This document shows positions 56,972 to 64,000 of a DNA stretch of 64,000 nucleotides, piece after piece; position 1 is the stretch's first letter; each line of letters starts with the position of its first letter. A model generated the notes under the pieces. The model worked only from the letters and a program-made list of their open reading frames with translations. It was not told where the DNA came from and did no database searches. This stretch comes from Streptomyces sp. TBY4 (lineage in GTDB: Bacteria > Actinomycetota > Actinomycetes > Streptomycetales > Streptomycetaceae). The DNA lies in the NCBI RefSeq assembly GCF_024213195.1, contig NZ_JANAVF010000008.1:124001-188000 (forward strand), in the 5' to 3' direction. The translations under genes were made by a program, and so were the position numbers.

Positions 56972-58816
56972 CTACAGCCGTTCCTTCGCCAGCTCCCGGG
57001 ACAGGGGGAGCATCTCCTGCACCGCCCTGTTGAACTCGGCGTCGGTCAGTTCCACCCCGATGACCTCGAAGTCCAGCTTCAGGGCTTTCATCGCCGCTTC
57101 GGTCGGGGCGGTGCGGGAGCCCCGCAGCACCACTCCGAAGAACTTCACCTTCGCCTGGTCGAAGCGGACCGGTACCAGCCGCCCCCCGACGAGGATGCGG
57201 GTGAGGCCGGCCCGACCGGGTATGTCGTTGGCCGACAGGCGCTCGATGTCCCGCTGGATCTGACCGAGCTTCTCGTTCTTCCCGAACTCGCTCGCCACCT
57301 CCTCGAACGTCGCGGTGAAGGGTCTGCCCTCGGCCTCGGCCAGCAGGGCCCGATCGCGGAGCTCGTCCTTCACCGCGGCCACGAACTCGAGCACTGCGTC
57401 CGCCGACAGCTCGTCGTCGCCGGATCCGAGGTGGAGCCGGCCCACCGCGCTCTGTTTGCCCGCCTTGGACTCGAAGACCGCGACGGGCACCATCACGTCC
57501 TTCTCCCAGTACACGAGCATCCCGTCGGTGATGCCCTTGCCGTCCCGGCCGAGCAGCAGGTGTCCGGGGACGAAGTCGAGCCTCTTCCCCCGCGGCGCCT
57601 TGACGCCCAGCGCGGCAAGGCCCGCCGGGTCACGCAGCCACGACAGCACCCGGGTCTCCAGCAGCTCCTCCAGCAGCTGGCCCTTCATATTGCTCACGTT
57701 CGGCCCTTTGCGCAGCACCCTCAGCAGGGACGGGGCGTCGAGTTTCGCCAGGGCCGGGAACTGCTTGGACAGCTTCGCCAGCAGCGCCACGACCCGGGCC
57801 TCGTGTTCGACGACGGCCCGGATCACCCCTCTGACCAGTCTGGGCAGGGACTCGGCCAGCTCCTTGGCCAGCGCGGTAGCGATCCGCTTGCCCAGCCGGA
57901 GATCCTCCGCCGCCTGGTTGACGGCGTGCAGGACCGCCGGGTTGGCGGAGGCGCGGGCGTCCGCGGCGATGGCGAGGCGCCAGCCCTGGACCTCCTCGCC
58001 GAACATCCGGGTCAGCCGCACCTCCGAGTAGACGAGGCGGCCCGCCTTGACCAGCCGGCCCGCCACGGGCAGCAGGATCGTCGCGGCCATGATCGCCCGC
58101 TCCAGATCGGTCAGCCGGTATCCGAACAGATCGTGTGCGTTCACCACCTCGTACCCGGTGACCGCGTTGCCCACGATCGGGAGGATCGCGATGGCCAGCT
58201 CCACCATCTCGACCAGCTCCGGCCGTTTGATCTCCACGTCCTGCGGCGGGTTGTAGTCGGCGGGCAGCCGCTGGGCGAAGCGGAGCGCCGACAGCACATC
58301 CGGCCGCTCGTCCAGGAAGTCCCGGAACGATGCCCGCGCGCTGAGCTGGAGGAACAGCCGGTCCGGGGGATGTTCGAGGAACCAGGTGAAGTAGGACCTG
58401 GCCACCCCCGCCATGATCGTGCGGACCGCACGGTTGTCCTCGATGAGGTAGCTCTTGCCCTCGAACCTGTCCACGACCACGTGGGTCCGCCAGATCGGGT
58501 CCTTCTCCAGCCGGTCGCAGAACCGGGCGTACTCCTCCCGCTTGGCCGCGTAGGCCTTGCGGGTCGCCTCGTCCGCTTCCCACGGGGTCAGGTCCCGCTC
58601 GGCCTGCCCCAGCCAGTACCGCCGCCACCCGTCCGGGCCACCCGGGAAGACCGCCACCTGGTCGGGCCGGCGCGTGACGTGCTCGTGCATCAGCTGGGAG
58701 CCGAGCCGAGCCGTCCCGACCAGCGCGGCACTGCCGTTGCCCTGGAGCCCGATCCGCATCGCGCTCTCCACGGCGGCGATCTCCCGCAGGTGCGCGGTGA
58801 CATTCACCCTGGCCAT
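56972..58816 (-). CDS. Uncharacterised protein with PD-(D/E)XK-like C-terminal motif
   Basis: A 614-aa protein of no family I recognise. The N-terminal 200 residues are mixed helical (MARVNVTAHLREIAAVESAM). Helical segments VELAIAILPIVGNAVTGYE and IMAATILLPVAGRLVKAG resemble the pre-toxin regions of polymorphic toxins. In the last third, LLLGRDGKGITDGMLVYW supplies D431 and VAVFESKAGK supplies E449-x-K451, a plausible PD-(D/E)XK nuclease core. Its ATG overlaps by one base (TGATG) the stop of the 1050-aa gene upstream, so the two are made together. It could be an effector or nuclease subunit; this is inference. Confidence 0.7.
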   Translation of the reverse strand: MARVNVTAHLREIAAVESAMRIGLQGNGSAALVGTARLGSQLMHEHVTRRPDQVAVFPGGPDGWRRYWLGQAERDLTPWEADEATRKAYAAKREEYARFCDRLEKDPIWRTHVVVDRFEGKSYLIEDNRAVRTIMAGVARSYFTWFLEHPPDRLFLQLSARASFRDFLDERPDVLSALRFAQRLPADYNPPQDVEIKRPELVEMVELAIAILPIVGNAVTGYEVVNAHDLFGYRLTDLERAIMAATILLPVAGRLVKAGRLVYSEVRLTRMFGEEVQGWRLAIAADARASANPAVLHAVNQAAEDLRLGKRIATALAKELAESLPRLVRGVIRAVVEHEARVVALLAKLSKQFPALAKLDAPSLLRVLRKGPNVSNMKGQLLEELLETRVLSWLRDPAGLAALGVKAPRGKRLDFVPGHLLLGRDGKGITDGMLVYWEKDVMVPVAVFESKAGKQSAVGRLHLGSGDDELSADAVLEFVAAVKDELRDRALLAEAEGRPFTATFEEVASEFGKNEKLGQIQRDIERLSANDIPGRAGLTRILVGGRLVPVRFDQAKVKFFGVVLRGSRTAPTEAAMKALKLDFEVIGVELTDAEFNRAVQEMLPLSRELAKERL

Positions 58817-61800
58817 CAGCGCTCCACCCACTCCCCGTCCGGGTTCTTGACCCACTTGGGCAGGGTGTCGTCCGGCCTCAGGTGCACCAGGGTCGTCGGG
58901 ATGCGCACCTGCCACGGTTCCCCCTGCGGCACCTCCGCGCCGGGACGGTCCAGCCGCTCGGCCAGTTCGTCCGCGATCGACAGGTAGAGCGGGCTGGTGA
59001 TGGCCGGCAGCGGCCCGCCCTGCCAGAGCTCCCCGAAGTTCATGTAGTGGTCGATGGCCCCCTCGAACCCGGGCCTGACGGGGACGGTCACGCGGCAGTA
59101 CCCGGCTTTGAGGAACTGGTTGAACACCGGATCGGGGTCCTCGTAGGACAGCCGCTCGCCCCATTCGTCCTTGCGCCCCCAGAAGTACGGGTAGGCCACC
59201 CAGGTCAGGTGCTCCCATTCGAAGGCCTGCTCGAAGAAGCGGACGTACGCCCCTTCGCCGGCGGCTTCCCAGACGTCGATCTGCGGAATCTTCCGCGCCC
59301 CCGTGTCGATGGCGTCGAAGAGGTCGAAGTGCTGCTCCGTCAGCACGCTGACGCAGTTCTTGCGCAGCTCGTCCGCGATCAGCTCCTGGTTCGCCGCCGG
59401 ATTGCGGCCCCGGATCGCCACCCCGGCCTGGAGCTGGAGCTCGGCGAGCTTCGACTCGTACTCCGCGAGCCGGGCCCGGTAGGCCGTGGTGAGCTTCGCG
59501 TGGGTCTCCAGGCGCCACTTCTCCATCGCCCGCGCCGTCCGCCGGCACTTGACCTCGATGGCGACCGCGATGTGGGCCGCCCGGAAACTCACGAGGGAAA
59601 CCGCGACCGAGTCCCGCTCGTCGTCCAGCGCGGTGGTCCACACCCACGTGCCATCGTTCTTGAACCGGTGCGCGCGGCGCCCGACGACCACGTCCAGGGC
59701 GTAGTCCGACGACCAGAGGGTGGCCACCTTGCCGACGGAGGCGTGCACCGCCTGGTAGCCGTCATCGATCGTGATCTGGCCGGAATGGCTGTAGTTGGTC
59801 TTGCTGTCCCCGCCGCCCGCCTTGAAGTCGAAGGACTTCGTCCGGTACGGCTCGGGAGGCGGGGAGACGTCCGTCGCACCGTAGGCGCGGACCCAGAAGG
59901 GGTAGTTGTACTCGCTGATCCGGTTCGGGCGCAGCGGGAACTCCGGCGGCTTCACCAGATCGACCGCGCTGGCGTGCGCCGACTGGAGGGAGTGGACCAG
60001 GAACGCCGAGGGCTCCGGGATCATGAAGTCGAACATGGTGCGCAGGCCGTAGTTGTACATCTGCGCCTCGTAGACCTTGTTGACCCACTGGTAGACGCCC
60101 GAGATGTGGCCGATGCCGTTCCTGTTGTCGATGCCGTGGGTGTTCTTCTCAGTGACCTCCGTCGTGACGCGCAGCGACGTGCGGTCCAGGACCCGCTCGG
60201 CGATACGGCTGGAGCTGCGGTCCGTGACGTCCCGGGCGAAGGTCGAGGCCGATTTGGTGGCCTCCTCCTTGGAGCGGGAGACGGACCCCTCCGCCGAGGC
60301 GGAGAACTCCACGGTGGGCCCGTACTTGCCGGAGATCGTCAGCCCCGCCTTGAGGGCGGCGTCCTCCTTGATGACCTCGCTGGACTCCTTGGTCATCTCG
60401 AAGCGGTCGGTGGACTGCAGCTCCCGCTCCTCGGAGGTGGTCACCTCCGTCTCGCGGTAGGTGAGCTGCTCGGTCTCCTGGCGCCGGGTGTGCTCGCGCT
60501 GCTTGCTCTCGCCCCGCAGGACGTTCTCGATGTGGGCCACGTCGGCCGCCTCGTACCCGATCAGTTGCTGGCGCACGAGCAGCAGATCGGCCATCCCGGC
60601 CGGTTCGACCCGCCCCCGGCTCGCCGGTACGCGCGGGTCCCCGAGCGGGACCTTCACGTCGGCGTCGGGTTCGCCCACCACCAGGGCGGTCCAGGCGGAG
60701 GGCAGCGGGGTGGACACCGTGACCAGGGCGTCCCCGACCCGTTTGACGCTGCGCCGCGTCGGCTCGCCGTAGAGGGTGTCCAGCTCCGAGCCGAGCGCCT
60801 CCACCTCGTCCACCAGATAGGCCACGATCCGGTCCAGCGGCTCCCCGGTCAGATCGATGCCCCGGTCGGTGACCAGGGTCCGGGTCCCGTCCGACAGGCG
60901 GCCGGCCCCCGTCTCGTTGAGCCGGAAGGTGGTCGCGGCGAGCAGCGGGGCGATGAACTGCAGCTTGCCGTCCAGCAGGTCCGGCTTGGCCACGAACAGC
61001 TCTCCGGCGAGCTGCGCGGCCCCGGTCAGCGAAGGGGCCTGCGGCTGGGGCTGCGGCTCCGGATCGGCCACGGCCGGCGGGCCCCCGCCGCGGATCTCCA
61101 GGGCCCGCAGGTTGGCGGCGGCGAGCTTGCCGTGGAAGTCGATCTGCCTCAGCAGCTCGTCCGTGGGCGCCGCGGGCGGCAGCACCGCTGCGTCCCCGTG
61201 CTGCGCAGGGGCCTGGAAGCTGTCCCCGGTGAGCGCGACCAGCTCCGCGACGGCGCCGCGCAGCCTGCTGTGCCCGCTGAGCAGTTCCCCGGCCCGCTGC
61301 TGCCGGGCGGTGGCCTTCTCCAGCTCCTTGGCGCGCTGGCGCCGGGCCGCTTCCACCGTGGACAGGGCCGGATCCAGCCCGGTGGCCCGGGGCAGCTCCA
61401 CCGAGCGGAGCCGGGCGCGGCGCAGCTCCTGCGGGGTGGCGGGGAAGGCCGGCAGCTCGGTGGTGCGCGTCAGCTGGACCACCAGTTCCAGATGGCGCAG
61501 CTGGCGCGTCAGCTCCTCGATGGGCCGCCCGTGCTGGTCCGGCAGGTACTTGATGGCCAGCAGGCTGTCCCGCAGCCGGGCCAGGGCCTCCTTGAACTCG
61601 CTGCCGGCCACCACGGTTTCCGGGGTCCCGCCGTACGCGTCGCGCACCGCGTTCAGCACGGAGCGGCGCAGCGGGATCCCGGGGCCCGTGGCCTCCTCCG
61701 CTTGCACCGGACCGGCCAAGGAGTCCAGCGCGGCGCCGAAGGCGGCGGTCGCGGCGGCCAGCGGGGTCCGGGCCGGGTCACCCAGGAAGCGGGCGGAGGC

Positions 61801-61968
61801 GGCGAAGGCGCCCGCGGCCGTCCGGGCCGCGGCCCGGGGGTCGGGTGTGGACGGTGCCGCGGCCAGCGCGGTCTGCAGGTCCGAGGTCTGGGCGAGCGGG
61901 ATGCTCGCACGGGCCGGGTCCTGGCTGACCGGCGGACGCATGAGCGCGATGCGGAAGAGCGGTTCCAT
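58816..61968 (-). CDS. Large uncharacterised protein, partner of the 614-aa gene
   Basis: A 1050-aa protein without signal peptide and of unknown family. Residues 1-330 are Ala/Leu-rich helices. Residues 480-600 hold a charged heptad-rich stretch (TEQLTYRETEVTTSEERELQ) and an alternating Ser/Thr/Glu segment (KYGPTVEFSASAEGSVSRS). Residues 600-760 look beta-rich with many aromatics (YQWVNKVYEAQMYNYGLRTM, EYNYPFWVRAYG). A predicted coiled coil (TTAYRARLAEYESKLAELQLQ) lies near 840. GGGGGGA sets ATG 61968. The shape, helical stalk plus beta body, recalls tail, toxin-delivery or pore-forming components, but nothing identifies it firmly. Confidence 0.68.
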   Translation of the reverse strand: MEPLFRIALMRPPVSQDPARASIPLAQTSDLQTALAAAPSTPDPRAAARTAAGAFAASARFLGDPARTPLAAATAAFGAALDSLAGPVQAEEATGPGIPLRRSVLNAVRDAYGGTPETVVAGSEFKEALARLRDSLLAIKYLPDQHGRPIEELTRQLRHLELVVQLTRTTELPAFPATPQELRRARLRSVELPRATGLDPALSTVEAARRQRAKELEKATARQQRAGELLSGHSRLRGAVAELVALTGDSFQAPAQHGDAAVLPPAAPTDELLRQIDFHGKLAAANLRALEIRGGGPPAVADPEPQPQPQAPSLTGAAQLAGELFVAKPDLLDGKLQFIAPLLAATTFRLNETGAGRLSDGTRTLVTDRGIDLTGEPLDRIVAYLVDEVEALGSELDTLYGEPTRRSVKRVGDALVTVSTPLPSAWTALVVGEPDADVKVPLGDPRVPASRGRVEPAGMADLLLVRQQLIGYEAADVAHIENVLRGESKQREHTRRQETEQLTYRETEVTTSEERELQSTDRFEMTKESSEVIKEDAALKAGLTISGKYGPTVEFSASAEGSVSRSKEEATKSASTFARDVTDRSSSRIAERVLDRTSLRVTTEVTEKNTHGIDNRNGIGHISGVYQWVNKVYEAQMYNYGLRTMFDFMIPEPSAFLVHSLQSAHASAVDLVKPPEFPLRPNRISEYNYPFWVRAYGATDVSPPPEPYRTKSFDFKAGGGDSKTNYSHSGQITIDDGYQAVHASVGKVATLWSSDYALDVVVGRRAHRFKNDGTWVWTTALDDERDSVAVSLVSFRAAHIAVAIEVKCRRTARAMEKWRLETHAKLTTAYRARLAEYESKLAELQLQAGVAIRGRNPAANQELIADELRKNCVSVLTEQHFDLFDAIDTGARKIPQIDVWEAAGEGAYVRFFEQAFEWEHLTWVAYPYFWGRKDEWGERLSYEDPDPVFNQFLKAGYCRVTVPVRPGFEGAIDHYMNFGELWQGGPLPAITSPLYLSIADELAERLDRPGAEVPQGEPWQVRIPTTLVHLRPDDTLPKWVKNPDGEWVER

Positions 61969-62090
61969 GGTGTCCCCCCACGGGCAGTCGTCACAATCTG
62001 TCACCGTGTGTGTGCTCGGGAACCGCCTCCACCACGCTCCGCTACCGATATCTCCACCCCAAAAGGTGAGAATGGGAACCGGAGTTGACC

Positions 62091-62187
62091 CCTCAGCACC
62101 CGCAGACCTCAGCACCCGCAGACCTCAGCACCCGCAGGCCTCAGCGCCCGCAGACCTCGGCGCCCGCAAGGCCTCAGTGCCCGCAGG
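62091..62187. repeat. Six tandem 16-nt repeats
   Basis: Units of CCTCAGCACCCGCAGA and close variants repeat six times; the first two are identical and one unit has 17 nt. The last copy covers the stop codon and final codons of the amidohydrolase gene. It is not a CRISPR array, since there are no spacers. Confidence 0.9.
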
Positions 62188-64000
62188 CGTGGTGCCGCCC
62201 CTTCCCGCCGCCGTGGACCGACGCGTACGAGGCCGGGCGCGCGCCCGCTGCTTCGGCGCGGGCCAGCCGGGCCGAAGCCGCCCGGCCCGAGGCGGAGTCC
62301 GCCTCGTGCACCACCCGGCCGCCGACCAGGGTCATCCGTACGCCCGTTCCGCTGATGTCGGCCACCGGGCAGCGCGTCACGTCCCGGTCCAGGAGCACCA
62401 GGTCCGCCGCCTTGCCCACCTCCACGGTGCCGGTCAGCCCCTCCTGGCGGAGCTGCCAGGCGGTGCCCGAGGTGTGCATGCGCAGGGTGGTCTCCCGGCT
62501 CAGCGCCTCCCGCTCCCGGTACAGCGCGCCGGCCCCGTGCGCCCCCTGCCGGTCGATCGCCGTCCGGAGCTGGTTCCACACCTGGAGGGCGTCCACCGGC
62601 CAGTCCGAACCGCCCGCCAGCCGTGCGCCCGCCTTCTCCAGGCTGCGCGCCGGGTACAGCCACCGGTGCCGCTCGGGCCCGATGTAGGGGAGCAGCGCCT
62701 CCACCGTCCAGGTGTCCCGTACGGCCCACTGGAGCTGCATGCACGCCGTGACCCCCAGCTGCGCGAAGCGCCGCAGGTCCGCGGGGTCCACGAGCTGCAG
62801 GTGCGCCACCGCGTTGCGGGCGTCCCGCTGCCCGGTGGCCCGCCGGGCGTACGCGTACCCGTCCAGGGCGGTGCGTACCGCCCGGTCCCCGAGCCCGTGG
62901 GCGTGCATCTGCCAGCCCGCCCCGTTGAAGGCGGCGCTGAGCCGGCCGTACTCCGCCGCCGAGGTGTAGAGCTCGCCCCGGTTGGCGGTCGGCCTGCCGT
63001 TCCCGTCGAGGTACGGCTCCAGCAGGGCGGCGGTCTGCGCCGGGTACTCGATGACCCCGTCCAGGAAGACCTTGATCATCCCGAACCGGAGCCCCCGCAC
63101 CTCCCCGAACTCCCGCCGCAGGCCGCGCGCGTACGCCAGCGAGGCCGCCGGGTCCTTGGCCTGCTCGGCGTCCAGCCGGATCGCCGGGACGATCCGCTGC
63201 GGCAGCCGGCCCGCCGCGGAGAGCGCCCGGTACAGCTCCAGTTCGTGCCGCCCCACCAGGGCGTCCATCATCGTGGTGACCCCGGAGGCGGCCGCCAGGT
63301 CCAGCACCGCGGCGCACGCGGCGACCAGTTCGGCAAGGGTGTGCTCCGGTATGTGCCGTTTGACCAGTCCCTGGGCGTCGTCCTTGAGGACGCCCGTCGG
63401 CTGTCCGTCCGCACCCTTGACCACCTTGCCGCCGACCGGGTCGGGCGTGGCCGCCGTGATCCCGGCGATGTCCAGCGCCCGCCGGTTGGCCCACAGGTTG
63501 TGCCCGTCGCCGCCGACCAGGACGACCGGCCGCCGGGTCGGGAGGGCGTCCAGCACCGAGTGGTGCGGAGCGGTGCCCGTGGGGAGCAGTCCGACCGGGT
63601 TCCAGTCCTCCACCACCAGCCAGCCGTCGGGCTCGGCGCCGGCGCCGCCGGTGTCGGCGAGGAAGCCGGTCAGGATCTCCAGGAGCTCGGCCGGGGTGGT
63701 CTCCGCACCGTCCAGCGAGGGGGACAGCGAGCGCTCGCCGGCCCCGAGCGGGTGCACGTGCCCGTCGTGGATCCCGCTCATCACGGTGTTGCCGCCGGCG
63801 TCGACCACCTCGGTGTCCCGGCCCACGTACCGGCGCAGCGCGGCGTCGGTCCCGGTGGCCAGGATCTTTCCGTCCCGGCCGACCGCGACGGCCCGTACGG
63901 GCCCCCGCCGGTCGGTGCCGGTGAACACCGAGGCGTTGCGGACCACGAGCGCGGCGGAGTTCCGCCCGCCGGCGGTCGGGGCGGAGGCGGCGGGGGCGGC
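62174..64000 (-). CDS. Amidohydrolase, YtcJ-like (5' end outside the window)
   Basis: A metal-dependent amidohydrolase family 3 protein, at least 590 aa. Metal site HDGHVHPLG sits in an early strand, later ligands are in MHAHGLGDRAV and LAGGSDWPVD, and GKAADLVLLDRDVT is the C-terminal composite-sandwich strand. The reading frame has a GTG at 63946 but stays open to the window edge with an Ala/Pro-rich leader, so the true start, possibly with a Tat signal, probably lies beyond. The C-terminus (HGGGKGRHHACGH) runs into the 16-nt repeat. The substrate is unknown; such enzymes hydrolyse amides or cyclic C-N bonds. Confidence 0.85.
   Translation of the reverse strand, partial: AAPAASAPTAGGRNSAALVVRNASVFTGTDRRGPVRAVAVGRDGKILATGTDAALRRYVGRDTEVVDAGGNTVMSGIHDGHVHPLGAGERSLSPSLDGAETTPAELLEILTGFLADTGGAGAEPDGWLVVEDWNPVGLLPTGTAPHHSVLDALPTRRPVVLVGGDGHNLWANRRALDIAGITAATPDPVGGKVVKGADGQPTGVLKDDAQGLVKRHIPEHTLAELVAACAAVLDLAAASGVTTMMDALVGRHELELYRALSAAGRLPQRIVPAIRLDAEQAKDPAASLAYARGLRREFGEVRGLRFGMIKVFLDGVIEYPAQTAALLEPYLDGNGRPTANRGELYTSAAEYGRLSAAFNGAGWQMHAHGLGDRAVRTALDGYAYARRATGQRDARNAVAHLQLVDPADLRRFAQLGVTACMQLQWAVRDTWTVEALLPYIGPERHRWLYPARSLEKAGARLAGGSDWPVDALQVWNQLRTAIDRQGAHGAGALYREREALSRETTLRMHTSGTAWQLRQEGLTGTVEVGKAADLVLLDRDVTRCPVADISGTGVRMTLVGGRVVHEADSASGRAASARLARAEAAGARPASYASVHGGGKGRHHACGH

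Noticed and set aside
62091..62187. Short CRISPR array
   Set aside because: Units of 16 nt are directly contiguous with no spacers and there are no cas genes.
1..64000. tRNA, rRNA and riboswitch genes
   Set aside because: None of the intergenic gaps (all under 300 nt) contains a tRNA-like GGTTCGAATCC arm or a recognisable riboswitch core.

Overview
The window is high-GC actinobacterial DNA and almost certainly Streptomyces chromosome. Supporting signs are the extreme codon-position GC bias (long shadow ORFs in other frames), GTG and ATGA/GTGA overlap starts, PaaX, RsbW-like and Ser/Thr-kinase families, an F420-type LLM oxidoreductase, and a Scabin/ScARP-type secreted ADP-ribosyltransferase. 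From memory, the arcA-argF ... XRE-MurA order resembles a core segment of the S. coelicolor chromosome. No tRNA, rRNA or CRISPR array was seen.

Region 1 (1-13.5 kb) holds a P-loop ATPase coupled to a MazG-like pyrophosphohydrolase, an LLM oxidoreductase, homocysteine S-methyltransferase, and a two-gene RNA-repair operon (hen1-pnkp). It ends with arginine deiminase (arcA) and ornithine carbamoyltransferase (argF). A perfect 14-bp inverted repeat brackets the arcA start codon.

Region 2 (13.8-22.6 kb) is an aromatic-CoA catabolic block of the 2-aminobenzoyl-CoA/salicylyl-CoA type. It contains enoyl-CoA hydratase, a fused FAD hydroxylase/OYE-like reductase, a PaaX regulator, an aryl-CoA ligase, an acyl-CoA dehydrogenase and a RidA-fold protein.

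Region 3 (23.2-46.6 kb) is the most striking part and reads as a collagen-to-hydroxyproline utilisation island. It encodes a secreted M9 collagenase, a divergent Xaa-Pro aminopeptidase, a three-subunit D-hydroxyproline oxidase, a DapA-family deaminase, two proline-racemase-family enzymes, an ornithine-cyclodeaminase-family reductase, an FCD-type GntR regulator, a complete oligopeptide ABC importer, and a cytoplasmic DPP-IV-type S9 dipeptidyl peptidase. A nearly identical 39-bp promoter block lies upstream of both the collagenase and the importer. A GTNACA operator-like motif lies upstream of the oxidase, the deaminase and the GntR gene, and an ATTTCACAT element also precedes the DPP-IV gene. 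The inferred order is: collagenase outside the cell, importer, proline-specific peptidases in the cytoplasm, then hydroxyproline catabolism, with the GntR protein as likely common regulator. A TnpB-only insertion sits exactly at the stop codon of the first racemase gene. A HEAT-repeat/pseudokinase fusion also lies within the island.

Region 4 (46.7-64 kb) carries an MFS exporter, a P450, the secreted ADP-ribosyltransferase with a tiny secreted peptide after it, a LOG-family protein, a Ser/Thr kinase with a beta-propeller tail, and an XRE-MurA fusion with its own palindromic operator candidate. It also has a MarR/haloalkane dehalogenase divergent pair with three operator copies, an uncharacterised two-gene operon (1050 aa plus 614 aa with a PD-(D/E)XK-like motif), and an amidohydrolase cut by the window edge.
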